Part shown: in pieces, positions 1 to 9,200 of the stretch | How the letters are laid out: each line of letters opens with the position of its first letter | Position numbering within the stretch: position 1 is the first letter of the stretch | Source of the DNA: Streptomyces sp. NBC_00704 | Lineage (GTDB): Bacteria > Actinomycetota > Actinomycetes > Streptomycetales > Streptomycetaceae | Reading direction: 5' to 3' | DNA length: 64,000 nt | Assembly: GCF_036226605.1 (NCBI RefSeq) | Contig: NZ_CP109000.1 | Coordinates: 3,220,501 to 3,284,500 of the forward strand | Program-made: the position numbers and the translations under genes | The notes under the pieces: model-generated | Told to the model about the DNA's origin: nothing | The model's database searches: none | Seen by the model: the letters and a program-made list of their open reading frames with translations, nothing else

Positions 1-859
1 GGAGGGCGCTGTGTTCGGCGAGGGCCTCGGGGAGTTCGGCGACGAGGGCGGGGCGGCCCGCGAGTTCGGCGAGGGCGGCGGCGAACCGGCGACCGGCGGG
101 GCCGGCGGAGGTGCCCTCGGTCCAGATCACGGGGAGGGCGTCGGCGAGTTCGCCGGCCAGGGTCTTGGCGGGGTTGCTGTAGGTCGCGACGGCGAGGCCG
201 CAGCGTTCGGCGACCTGGTCGAGCCGGTCGGCGACGGCCTCCAGCGCCTCGGGCGGCGCGGACAGCAGGGAGATGCGGTCCAGGAGGGCGAGCAGGGGGG
301 TCAGAAGCGCCCACAGGACGCCGGGGGCGGAGGCGGCGACGGGGGGCTGTTCGTCCTGTTCGTAGGGCGCGGTCGCCATGGGGACGAAGAGGCTGTGGCC
401 CGTGGTGGCCGTCTCGGCGACGGGGGTGTGCGCGGGGGCGACGGCGACGACGGTGCAGCCGCGGCGGTAGGCCTGCTCGGCGAGGAGGGCGAGGCCGGGT
501 TCGCCGCCGTCGGGGGTGGTGATCAGGAGGAGGTCGACGGACCCGGCCCAGCCGGGGAGTTCCCAGCGCAGGGCGCCCGCGTCGGGGGCGACGCCGGTGG
601 GCGACAGGTGGACGACGGGGCAGGCGGCGCCCGCGAGGGTGCCGAGGAGGTCGGCGACGCTGACGGCGGCGGCGCCGGGGCCTGCGATGAGGATGGCGCG
701 GGGGCGGCCGTCCGGTTCGAGGGCGCGGACGCCGGCCTCGGTCGCGTACCGGGCGGCGGTGCGGACGCGGGCGCCGGCTTCGGCCGCGCCGCGCAGGAGC
801 GCCCGGTGGTCGGCCGCGGCGAGGGCCTCCGGCGTGTCGAGCAGCGAGTCGTCGAGCAT
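1..859 (-). CDS. SIS-domain phosphosugar-binding protein (3' end cut by window)
   Basis: The minus-strand frame gives a protein starting MLDDSLLDTPEALAAADHRA and running out of the window at base 1, so only about 286 N-terminal residues are visible. The middle section contains a Rossmann-like stretch (AILIAGPGAAAVSVADLL) followed by LLLITTPDGG, typical of SIS sugar-isomerase folds related to bifunctional phosphoglucose/phosphomannose isomerases. The ATG at 859 has GGAG about 9 nt upstream. It lies downstream of the Trm112-like gene and manB on the same strand, so a role in mannose-phosphate metabolism is likely. The family is known to bind phosphosugars; which one is not visible here. Confidence 0.8.
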   Translation of the reverse strand, partial: MLDDSLLDTPEALAAADHRALLRGAAEAGARVRTAARYATEAGVRALEPDGRPRAILIAGPGAAAVSVADLLGTLAGAACPVVHLSPTGVAPDAGALRWELPGWAGSVDLLLITTPDGGEPGLALLAEQAYRRGCTVVAVAPAHTPVAETATTGHSLFVPMATAPYEQDEQPPVAASAPGVLWALLTPLLALLDRISLLSAPPEALEAVADRLDQVAERCGLAVATYSNPAKTLAGELADALPVIWTEGTSAGPAGRRFAAALAELAGRPALVAELPEALAEHSAL

Positions 860-1112
860 GGCGGCAGTCTCCGATCGCCCGGGGGCGTCGTCGGTGTGCG
901 GGGCCGGGGGGTGGGGCGCGTGCGGGGCGGCTGCTGGGTTCGGCGGGGCCTGTGGGACGCCGTTCCGGCTGTTCCTCGCGGTGCGTGATCGCCCGGGTGG
1001 GGTGGTGGTGTGGCGGTGGGGCTGGGCGTCGGTCGGGGGGCGCCGGTGGGGCGGGCGCCTGACCGGTGCCGGTGGGCGGGGGTGGCCGCGGGCGGAGCGC
1101 GCGGCCACGGGG

Positions 1113-1283
1113 TCACTCGGGGTGGCGGGCCTCGTCGACGAGGAGGACGGGGATGCCGTCGCGGACCGGGTACGCCAGGCCGCAGTCCTGGCCCGTGCAG
1201 ATCAGCTCGGTGTCCTGCTCCTTGAGGGGGGCGTGGCAGGCGGGGCAGGCGAGGATCTCCAGGAGGCCGGCTTCGAGCGGCAT
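1113..1283 (-). CDS. Trm112-like small zinc-ribbon protein (56 aa)
   Basis: This 56-residue protein begins [20 protein letters not shown] and carries CPAC near residues 13-16 plus later Cys residues (ICTGQDCG, about 29-34). It then has [17 protein letters not shown], the signature of the Trm112/YcaR family. Trm112 proteins in yeast activate methyltransferases; the bacterial members are small and largely uncharacterised. Length matches the family. It sits between manB and the SIS gene on the same strand, 192 bp downstream of manB, an arrangement I know from other streptomycetes. It is too short to stand out in a long-ORF scan but codon bias and motif support it. Confidence 0.85.
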   Translation of the reverse strand: MPLEAGLLEILACPACHAPLKEQDTELICTGQDCGLAYPVRDGIPVLLVDEARHPE

Positions 1284-1475
1284 GGGGGTGTCCCTTCGGG
1301 GTGGGGCCGGTGTGCGTCCGGGCTGTGGTGCGGGTGGTGCGGGGGTGTGCGGTAGTGCCTGGTCAGGGTACCGCCGGTGAGGGTGGGGCGTGGGGGTCCG
1401 GCGGGATGCGGTGCGGGGGGGCGGGGAGGGGGCCGGCGGGCGTTGTCCGGGTGGTCGTCGCGGCCCCCGGTGCGC

Positions 1476-2840
1476 TCAGGCTCTGATGATGGCGAGGGCC
1501 TCGTCCCGGATGCGGGTCATCGTCGGCTCGTCCCTGGCCTCGGCGTTGAGGCGCAGGAGGGGTTCGGTGTTGGAGGGGCGGACGTTGAACCACCAGTCGG
1601 CGGACGAGACGGTCAGGCCGTCGAGTTCGTCCAGGGTGACGTCGTCGCGGTCGCCGTAGGCCGCTCTGATCGCGGCGATGCGGCCGGCCTGGTCGGCGAC
1701 CGTGGAGTTGATCTCGCCGGAGCCGCTGTAGCGGTCGTACTCGGCGACGAGGCGGGACAGGGGTCCGTCCTGTCCGCCGAGGGCCGCCAGGACGTGGAGG
1801 GCGGCGAGCATGCCGGTGTCGGCGTTCCAGAAGTCCTTGAAGTAGTAGTGCGCGGAGTGTTCGCCGCCGAAGATCGCGCCGGATCGCGCCATCTCGGCCT
1901 TGATGAAGGAGTGGCCCACGCGGGTGCGCGCGGGGGTGCCGCCGTGCTCGCCGACGACCTCGGGGACGGTGCGGGAGGTGATCAGGTTGTGGATGACCGT
2001 GCCGTGGCCGCCGTTGCGCGCGAGTTCCCGGACGGCGACCAGGGCGGTGATCGCGGAGGGGGACACGGGTTCGCCCCGTTCGTCGACGACGAAGCAGCGG
2101 TCGGCGTCGCCGTCGAAGGCGAGGCCCAGGTCGGCGCCCTCTTCGCGGACCCGCTTCTGGAGGTCGACGAGGTTGGCGGGGTCCAGCGGGTTGGCCTCGT
2201 GGTTGGGGAAGGTGCCGTCGAGTTCGAAGTACAGGGGGACGACGGACAGGGGAAGGCCTTCGAGGACCGTGGGGACGGTGTGGCCGCCCATGCCGTTGCC
2301 CGCGTCGACCACGACCTTCAGAGGGCGGATGGAGGTCAGGTCGACGAGGGCGCGCAGGTGCGCCGCGTAGTCCTTCAACGTGTCGGTCTCGGCGACGGTT
2401 CCCGGCTCGGGCGCGGCTTCGGGTCCGCCGGTCTGCGACCACTTCTCGACCAGTTCGCGGATCTGGGCCAGGCCGGTGTCCTGGCCGACCGGCGCCGCGC
2501 CGGCGCGGCACAGTTTGATGCCGTTGTAGCGGGCCGGGTTGTGCGAGGCGGTGAACATCGCTCCGGGCAGGTTCAGTGCGCCCGACGCGTAGTACAGCTG
2601 GTCCGTGGAGCACAGGCCGATCCGGGTGACGTGCACGCCGAGGGCGGCCGCGCCGCGTGCGAAGGCGCCGCTGAGGCCCGGCGAGGAGGGGCGCATGTCG
2701 TGCCCGACGACGATCGCCTCGGCGTCGGTCACCTGGGCGAAGGCCGCCCCGAAGAGCTCGGCCAGCGACTCGTCCCACTGGTCCGGGACCACTCCGCGCA
2801 CGTCGTACGCCTTCACGATCTGTGACAGATCAGCAGCCAC
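1476..2840 (-). CDS. manB: Phosphomannomutase / phosphoglucomutase
   Basis: Alpha-D-phosphohexomutase of 454 aa that interconverts mannose-6-P and mannose-1-P (possibly also the glucose phosphates) in the cytoplasm, feeding GDP-mannose and mannosylated wall or lipid glycans. Hallmarks are the phosphoserine loop TASHNP (Ser99), the Mg-binding loop DGDADR (243-248), the sugar-binding GEHS (326-329) and the phosphate-binding RPSNTEP (421-427). The start is the GTG at 2840 (reads AADLSQIVKAYDVRG), with AGGAAGG six nt upstream; an in-frame ATG 33 nt further up has no such site. The gene heads a minus-strand group with the Trm112-like and SIS genes. Confidence 0.93.
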   Translation of the reverse strand: MAADLSQIVKAYDVRGVVPDQWDESLAELFGAAFAQVTDAEAIVVGHDMRPSSPGLSGAFARGAAALGVHVTRIGLCSTDQLYYASGALNLPGAMFTASHNPARYNGIKLCRAGAAPVGQDTGLAQIRELVEKWSQTGGPEAAPEPGTVAETDTLKDYAAHLRALVDLTSIRPLKVVVDAGNGMGGHTVPTVLEGLPLSVVPLYFELDGTFPNHEANPLDPANLVDLQKRVREEGADLGLAFDGDADRCFVVDERGEPVSPSAITALVAVRELARNGGHGTVIHNLITSRTVPEVVGEHGGTPARTRVGHSFIKAEMARSGAIFGGEHSAHYYFKDFWNADTGMLAALHVLAALGGQDGPLSRLVAEYDRYSGSGEINSTVADQAGRIAAIRAAYGDRDDVTLDELDGLTVSSADWWFNVRPSNTEPLLRLNAEARDEPTMTRIRDEALAIIRA

Positions 2841-3361
2841 GGCCAGCCTTCCTGAAGTCCTGTGGGTCACCACAAACTACCCGGACGGGTTCGCCGCCGG
2901 TCGTCGGGCCGCCGGCGGACGCGCGGACGCGGTATCCGCCGGTGACCTGGGGTGGCGAGGGGTGCGGGGCCCGGCGGTCGGGCACGCGCGCGTGCGCTGC
3001 ACGGCCCGGCCCGTCGGGCACGCGCGTGTGCGGGTGGACGGCGGAACCCGCGGCGTCGTCAAGGCCCTTCGGGCGGACGTGAGTTGTGCGCGCCGGGGCG
3101 AGGAGGCGGCCGGTGCGGGTCCGGGCGGCTGGGATGGGCAGGGGTGAACCGGGCTATGGCGGGGGACGGTTCACGGTGCCGGGGCGGAACTCCCCGACCA
3201 ATGGACTGATTTAGGCCGAACCGGACAGCAAGCGGTTTCACGCTCGCCGGACCGAAGGAAGTTCGGGAGCGGGGCCGGAGTGCCGGGACGACGGCGATCG
3301 GGGCGCGCACGGGAACGCACGGGAACGCACCGGCAGGGATCAGACGACCGCGAAGCGCGGG
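2841..3361. other. Intergenic stretch with GC palindrome and direct repeat
   Basis: About 520 bp between the manB start and the DUF3499 stop. No credible gene is seen. It holds a 14-bp direct repeat, GTCGGGCACGCGCG, at 2977-2990 and 3013-3026. The first copy overlaps a perfect 14-bp palindrome GCACGCGCGCGTGC (2982-2995). A possible minus-strand -10 (TAGTTT, 2874-2879) lies upstream of manB but has no good -35. Confidence 0.5.
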
Positions 3362-3784
3362 TCAGTTGTCCGGTGAGCGCAGGACCCGCAGGTGGCCGCG
3401 CCGGGCGACCTCCATCGGGTCCGCCCCACGGCCGGCGCCGCCCGCTCCCGCCGCACGCCCCTGCGGACGGGCCGCCTCGCGGACGGCGTTGGCAAGCGCT
3501 TCCAGGTCGTCACCGCTGGGGCGGGCGGGCGCCGATCCGTCGAGGAGCCGGACGACTTCCCAGCCGCGCGGGGCGGTGAGGCGTTCGGAGTGCTCGGCGC
3601 ACAGGTCGTAGCAGTGGGGTTCGGCGTAGGTGGCGAGCGGGCCGAGGACCGCGGTCGAGTCGGCGTAGACGTACGTCAGCGTCGCGACGGCGGGTCGGCC
3701 GCAGGCGGTGCGCGAACAGCGACGTACAGGGCTCACGACGTTGGACGGTACCGCACTCTTGAGCGGGCCGCGACGACTCTCCAC
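3362..3784 (-). CDS. DUF3499 family protein
   Basis: 140-residue actinobacterial protein of unknown function. The core has paired cysteines early (VRRCSRTACGRPAVATLTYV) and then AEPHCYDLCAEHSERLTAPRGWEVVRL, so four Cys and two His could form a zinc site; this is the DUF3499 pattern. The C-terminal 60 residues are low-complexity and basic. The GTG at 3784 (ESRRGPLKSAV) is chosen because GGAG lies 7 nt upstream; the longer ATG frame from 3838 has no site. It is divergent from the zincin-like gene. Function unknown. Confidence 0.8.
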   Translation of the reverse strand: MESRRGPLKSAVPSNVVSPVRRCSRTACGRPAVATLTYVYADSTAVLGPLATYAEPHCYDLCAEHSERLTAPRGWEVVRLLDGSAPARPSGDDLEALANAVREAARPQGRAAGAGGAGRGADPMEVARRGHLRVLRSPDN

Positions 3785-4088
3785 CAGGTCACTCCACCGT
3801 GTCGTGTTGTGAAACGCCCCACGGGCCACACCAGTCATACCCCGCTGACCTGCGCGAACACCAGCCCTTGAGACGAAGTGACCGTCACCGCCCGGTCATC
3901 ACTCGGCACAAACGGCACCAATTGCCATGAGTTCGCCGCTCTCGCAGAGATACGGAATCGAGCCCAACCTTGGCTGGAACGGTCGTCGTGCGCCATGGAC
4001 GGACGGCGGTCCGGTGCTCACGGGCCGGGTCGGCCGGGAAGGTGTGTGCGGACCGGTGCCGGGGGGCGTCGGGGACTACGCTTCAGTA
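3785..4088. other. Divergent promoter region
   Basis: About 300 bp between the divergent DUF3499 and zincin-like genes. It contains an inverted repeat TGACCG-N8-CGGTCA at 3879-3898. On the minus strand, GGGTAT (3837-3842) lies 13 nt from GTTC (3856-3859), a weak resemblance to a SigB-type promoter. No further gene is seen. Confidence 0.4.
4077..4082 (+). promoter_or_regulatory. Putative -10 (TACGCT) for leaderless transcript
   Basis: TACGCT fits the TANNNT -10 pattern and ends 6-9 nt before the GTG (4089) and ATG (4092) of the zincin-like gene. No Shine-Dalgarno sequence sits at usable distance, so a leaderless mRNA is inferred. No clear -35 is present. Confidence 0.45.
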
Positions 4089-4091
4089 GTG

Positions 4092-4541
4092 ATGGACAGC
4101 CCCGTACCGCCCCCCGCCGCAGGCCCAGGTCCCCGTCGTCGTGATCGCCACGGCCGGGGCATGCGGGGGCCGATCGCTCCGCCGCAGGTGCCGTTGGCGG
4201 CCAGCCGCGCCGACGTGTTCGCGGATCTCGTGCAGGACTCGGTGGAGCGCCTGGAGCGGCGGTGGCCGCAGCTCGCCGACATCGATTTCATGGTGCTGGA
4301 GGTGCCTCGGCTGGACGCGGCCCCGGAGCCGTGGAACGACGAGGCGGTCCCGCTGGGCGGGACGATCGCCGCGGGCGAGGGCCGGCGGGCCCGGGTCGTC
4401 GTCTACCGGCGGCCGGTCGAGATCCGCACGAAGGGGCGTGACGAGCGCGCGGCGCTGGTGCACGAGGTGGTCGTGGAGCAGGTCGCCGAGCTGCTCGGGC
4501 TGACCCCCGAGACGGTGGATCCGCGCTACGGCGAGGACTGA
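4092..4541 (+). CDS. Zincin-like metallopeptidase family protein with degenerate HExxH
   Basis: 149 residues from the ATG (150 from the adjacent GTG at 4089). The segment ADVFADLVQDSVERLERRWP followed by DIDFMVLEVP and ending in ALVHEVVVEQVAELLGL fits the minimal zincin-like family (Zincin_1). In typical members the last motif is HExxH; here residues 124-128 read HEVVV, so the third zinc ligand is missing although His124 and Glu125 remain. The N-terminal 30 residues are basic and proline-rich. Either it uses another ligand or it is no longer a peptidase. It is single-gene, divergent from DUF3499 and convergent with DUF5719. Confidence 0.75.
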   Translation: MDSPVPPPAAGPGPRRRDRHGRGMRGPIAPPQVPLAASRADVFADLVQDSVERLERRWPQLADIDFMVLEVPRLDAAPEPWNDEAVPLGGTIAAGEGRRARVVVYRRPVEIRTKGRDERAALVHEVVVEQVAELLGLTPETVDPRYGED

Positions 4542-4581
4542 GCACCGCCCGCGCACGCCCCTCGCCCCTCGCCAGGCGGCT

Positions 4582-4600
4582 CCCGGACGACCTGTCCGGG
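4582..4600. terminator. Hairpin between convergent genes
   Basis: Perfect inverted repeat CCCGGAC-gacct-GTCCGGG between the zincin-like gene and DUF5719, followed on the plus strand by a T6 run at 4629-4634. It probably ends transcription from the left. Confidence 0.55.
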
Positions 4601-4642
4601 CGCTGGGCGCCTCGGCGGCCCTTCCGGGTTTTTTGGTCGCGC

Positions 4643-6205
4643 TTACTTCTGCAGCACCGCGACGTCTTCGTCTGCCTGCGGCACGGACACCGTCCCCCGG
4701 TCGTCCGGCAGGGTCTGGACGGTGAAGCCCGGGACGCCTTCCTGGGTGGACGTCAGGGTGCGCGAGGCATAGACGGGGGTGGCCGTGAGGGTCTCCACGG
4801 TCAGGGCGTAGCTGCCCTTCAGGCCGGCGGGCACGGGGAGTTCGACGTCCTGGGTGGTGCCGGCGCGGACCGTGTACGTCTTGGAGACGGCCGTTCCGCC
4901 GCCGCTGCCCGCGGACGCGGTGACCTTGACCTGGGCGGCGCCCTTGGGTGCCGTGAGGGAGAGGGTGGTGCCCTTGGCGCTGTTGCCTGCGGCGGAGGCG
5001 CGCGTGCCGACCGGTGCGGTGGCGGGGATGAACGCCGACTCCTGGTCGGAGCCCTTGCCGCGCAGGACGCGGGCGGCGGCGACGACCGGGACGGACCGGT
5101 CGGTGGGGGTCAGGACCAGGGATCCGGCCTCCCCGCGCGTGACGTCGCCGAGGTCGACCGAGATCGTCTTGCCCGCCTTGACGTGCAGCGTCTCGTGACC
5201 CGCGGGGGTGATCAGACCTGAGGGGGAGGCGAGTTGGACCTTGAGGTCCGCGTCCGCGTCACCCGGGGCGTAGGCGACGAGGCGGACGCCGGTGGCGTCC
5301 TTGGGGATGCCCGGCACGACCTGGACGGGCGCCGGGTCGGTGGCGGCGGTCAGCCAGTCGCCGCCGAGTTTCTCGTCCAGGGCCTGCACGGCGGCTCCGA
5401 GCCGGCCGCTGCGGACGTTGACGTGGACGGTGAGGTCCGCCTGCTTCTCGCCGGTGAGCGTGGACAGCAGGATCGGCTCGCTGGAGTGGGCGGGAACGGT
5501 CAGGTCCTCCCCCACCGTGGTCGCGAGGGCCCCGTCCTTGCCGTACAGCTCGATGTCGACGACGGCGGCGGAGTCGTCCGGGTTGGTGAGGTGGACGTAG
5601 TCGGTGCGGTCGGCGGCGGTGCTGGCGCCCGGGAACCAGAACTCCGTGTCGGGCGCGGAGCAGGCGAGGCCCTGGAGGCCGCGGCCGCTGCCGGCGGGGA
5701 CCTCCGTGGTCTCCTGGACGGTCCAGCCGGGCGCGAAGCGGCCCTCGGCGGTGCCCAGGAGCGCGGCCGCGCCGCCGCCGTCGGCGGTGCCGACGGCCGG
5801 TGCGCCGGGCGCCTTGGGGGTGAGAACGGGCTTCGCGGCCGTCTTCTTCTTGCCGCTCGCCTTCCCGTCCGTCTTGTCGTCCGTCTTGTCGTCCGTCTTC
5901 GCGCTGGGCTTGCCGCTCGGCTTCCCGCCCGCCGGGTCCGCCGGTCCCTGGGCGGCGGCCGCGAGTGCGGCCTTGCCGTCGTCGCCCGCGCCCTTGGTGA
6001 CGGGCGTGAAGGACGTGTACGCCGTCTCCGCGAGGTCGGACGTGCTGGGCGCGGGGCAGAGCAGGCTCGTGCGCTCCACGGGCAGTTCGGCGGCCGCCCG
6101 GGCGGTGTCCGCGCCGGTCGCGTCCGGTTCGTTGAGCGCGGCGAATCCGGTGACGGCGGCCAGTGCGGCCGTGCCGGCGATCAAGGACAGGGTGGTGCGG
6201 TTCAC
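4643..6205 (-). CDS. DUF5719 family secreted/anchored protein
   Basis: 520 residues. An N-terminal hydrophobic segment (about 5-28, TLSLIAGTAALAAVTGFAAL) serves as signal peptide or anchor. It is followed by a Lys/Asp/Ser/Gly-rich linker (repeats of KTDD) at roughly 95-130 and a long beta-rich extracellular part (WFPGASTAADRTDYVHLTNP, VRAGTTQDVELPVP). This is the arrangement of DUF5719 proteins, actinobacterial proteins of unknown function. The GTG start at 6205 overlaps the TGA of the upstream glycosyltransferase as GTGA, so the two are translationally coupled and probably work together in building or handling an envelope glycan. That role is inference. Confidence 0.8.
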   Translation of the reverse strand: MNRTTLSLIAGTAALAAVTGFAALNEPDATGADTARAAAELPVERTSLLCPAPSTSDLAETAYTSFTPVTKGAGDDGKAALAAAAQGPADPAGGKPSGKPSAKTDDKTDDKTDGKASGKKKTAAKPVLTPKAPGAPAVGTADGGGAAALLGTAEGRFAPGWTVQETTEVPAGSGRGLQGLACSAPDTEFWFPGASTAADRTDYVHLTNPDDSAAVVDIELYGKDGALATTVGEDLTVPAHSSEPILLSTLTGEKQADLTVHVNVRSGRLGAAVQALDEKLGGDWLTAATDPAPVQVVPGIPKDATGVRLVAYAPGDADADLKVQLASPSGLITPAGHETLHVKAGKTISVDLGDVTRGEAGSLVLTPTDRSVPVVAAARVLRGKGSDQESAFIPATAPVGTRASAAGNSAKGTTLSLTAPKGAAQVKVTASAGSGGGTAVSKTYTVRAGTTQDVELPVPAGLKGSYALTVETLTATPVYASRTLTSTQEGVPGFTVQTLPDDRGTVSVPQADEDVAVLQK

Positions 6206-9200
6206 TGCCGGCTCCCGTCGGGACGCTCGTCGTCGGCGCCACGGGGGTGCCGGTCCGGGTCGTAGGCGGGGTCGTAGCCGCCCTGGCCGTAGCCGGACGG
6301 GTCGTAGCCCTGCTGCTGGTAGGTCTGGTCGTACGGCGTCTGCTGCGCCTGGCCGTCGTAGGCGTACGGGTCGTACTGGCCGGCTTGGTAGGGGTCGTAG
6401 GCCTGCTGGTCGTAGCCGCCCTGCTGGTACTGCTGGGCGCCCTCGTACTGGCCGCCCTGGTACTGCTCGCCCGGGTAGCCGCCGTATTCGGCGCCCGCGT
6501 AGGTGGACTGGTCCGCCCATTCGCCGTAGGGCTGCTGCTGCGGGACGGGCGCGGGGGGCTGCTCCTGTCCGACGGCGGGGAACTCGTCGGGGCTGCCGGG
6601 CTCCCGGGGTTCGGCGTCGGCGTCGGGCCCGGATTCCGCCTCCGCCTCCGCTTCGGCCTGGGCGCGCAGGCGGCGGGCGCGGCGGCCCTCGCCGTCGACG
6701 GCCTGGGCGGGGATGGGCTCCTCCTCGGGGAGGTCGTCGTCGACGTCACGGCGGCGGCCGGGCAGGGCCAGGACGACGAGGACGAGGGCCAGCAGGCCCT
6801 GCGCCCACAGCCAGGCGGTGTGGGTGAACGGGTCCTCGTAGGTGACGTCCAGTCTGCCGCCGGAGGCGGGGAGTTCGAAGCCCTGGGCCCATCCGTCGAC
6901 GGTGGTCGGGGTGAGGGCCTTGCCGTCGAGGGTGGCCGTCCAGCCGTCGGCGGCGGCGTCGGCCAGGCGCAGCACGCGGTTGCCGGAGCCGTCGGGGACG
7001 GTGGTGTGGATGTCGACGGGGCCCGCGGCGACCGGGGTGGCCGCGCCCTTGCCGGAGTCGGCGACGACGGCCGCGCGGGAGACCTCCTGGTCGACCCGCC
7101 ACAGGGCGCTGCCGTCCTGCTGGCTGAGCCGCTTGAGGCCGGGGGTGGCGTCCAGGACGCGGGTGGCCTCGCGGGGCGCGCCCTTGTGGACGAGGACGTA
7201 GCCCACGGCGAACTTGCCGAGCTGGTCGGCCTGGTCGGCGCCGGAGCCGGCGACGAGGTTGGCGACGACCTTGTCGAGCTGCTCGTTCTCGCCGTCGGCG
7301 GCGGTGAGTTCGGCGTCGCCGAGCCGGGCGCCGGAGCCGCGGACCAGCATGTAGCCGACGTGGGCGGCGTCGCTGTCGAGGACGAGGGTGCGGGCCTGGT
7401 CGCGGTCACCCGCCTCCTCGGCGACGAACGCGGGCACCTGGACGGGGTCGCGGCGCTCCAGCGGGCCGTCGGCGCCGCCGATCATCCATCCGGCGGCGAC
7501 GAGCAGGGGGCCGGCGGCGGAGGCGAAGGCGATGAGCGCGGCGACCGGCTGGCGCCAGCCGAAGCTCTGCTCGGCGACACGCGTGCGTGCCCCGTCGGCG
7601 CCGATGACGGCGGCGGCGAGGAGGGCGATGCCGTAGACGAGGGTGGCGGGGCCGGCCCAGGTGGAGCTGTTGGAGAGCACGGCGAAGACGAGGCCCACCA
7701 GGGCGACGGCCCAGGCCGCCCAGACGCCGAAGTGGCGTTCGGTGCGCAGCAGTGCGGCGAGCGCGGCGAGCACGACGCCGATGAGCATCAGGCCGTCGAC
7801 GGTGCCGGGGCCACCGGGGCTGGCGCCGAGCAGGTCGAGGGCGGTGGCGGCCGAGGGGCCGTAGTCGAGGCCGGCCTGGGTGAAGAACCCGAAGGGCAGC
7901 AGGGACAGGGACCAGGGCGCGAGGATCAGCAGCGGGGTGCCCAGCTGGGCGAGGAAGCGCGGGCCGTAGGCGGTGAGGTCGCGGCGGCGCACGGCCAGGA
8001 CCGCGAGGCCGAGGACGAGCGCGATGGGCCAGACGATCGGGGTGAACGCGGTGGTGATCGTCAGCAGCAGGGTGTACGCCCAGGTGGCGCGCCAGCTGCC
8101 GCGGGCTCCGGAGCGGTGCGCCAGGCCGCTGGCGGCGACGCCCGCGCGGGCGATGAGCGGCAGCAGCACGGCGAGGACGGCGGTGCCGACGCGGCCGCCG
8201 GCGAGGGCGCCCGTCGCGGCGGGCAGGAAGGCGTAGACGACGGCGGCCCACGCGCGCAGGAGGCGCGACTCGACGAGCGGGCGGGAGGCGAAGTAGGCGG
8301 TGAAGCCGGCCAGCGGCACCGAGCAGACGAGGAGCAGGGTCAGGGCGACGCCGGTCGAGCCGAGCAGCAGGGTGGCCAGGGTCGCGATGACCGCGAGGTA
8401 GGGCGGGGCGGCGGGGGTGCCGCCCACGCCGACCGGGTGCCAGGCGTCGATGTAGCGCGACCACAGGTCGGAGGCGTCGGCCGGGGCGGGCAGCAGGGCG
8501 CCGCCGGCGAGCGCGCCGCCGCCGAGCAGGCCGCGGCAGGCGACGAGGGAGACGAGCAGCAGGACCAGGAAGAGGACCGGGCCGGGCTTGCGGGCGATGC
8601 GCTTGAGGCGCGCGAACTGCTCGATCTCCAGGAATTCGGCGTCGTCGCCGCCGGGACCGGACTCGACGGCGCCGCCGTGCCGGCCCGCGCCGGAGACGGC
8701 GTCGGGGTCGGAGGAGCCGAAGTAGTCGCCGACGGCCTGTTCGACGGTGGCCCGTACGGTCGCGCCGGGCGGCGGGAACAGGGCGCGCAGTTCGTCCTTG
8801 TCGATCGTCGGCTTGCCGCGCCTGCGCCGCCCGGCGATGATCCGCTCGGGGCGCAGCAGGGTGCTGAGCAGGCCGCGGATCTCGTCGAGGGCCTGTCCGG
8901 GGACCTTGCCGACGAGGTTGGCGAGGGTGCGCACCAGGGTGCCGAGGACGAGGCGGACCAGGATCCAGGGCAGCAGCGCCGTGCGGCTGTTGACGAGGAG
9001 GGTGTAGACGGCGCCGGCTTTGTCGACCTTGTGCGGGGAGGCGGCGGTGCGGCCGGCGCAGTCGACGGCGCGGCGTTCGCGGGAGGCGGCCTCCGCGTGC
9101 CGGACGACGGCTTCGGGGGCGATGAGGACGCGGTGGCCGGCGGCCTGCGCGCGCCAGCACAGGTCGACGTCGTCGCGCATCAGGGGCAGTCGGCGGTCGA

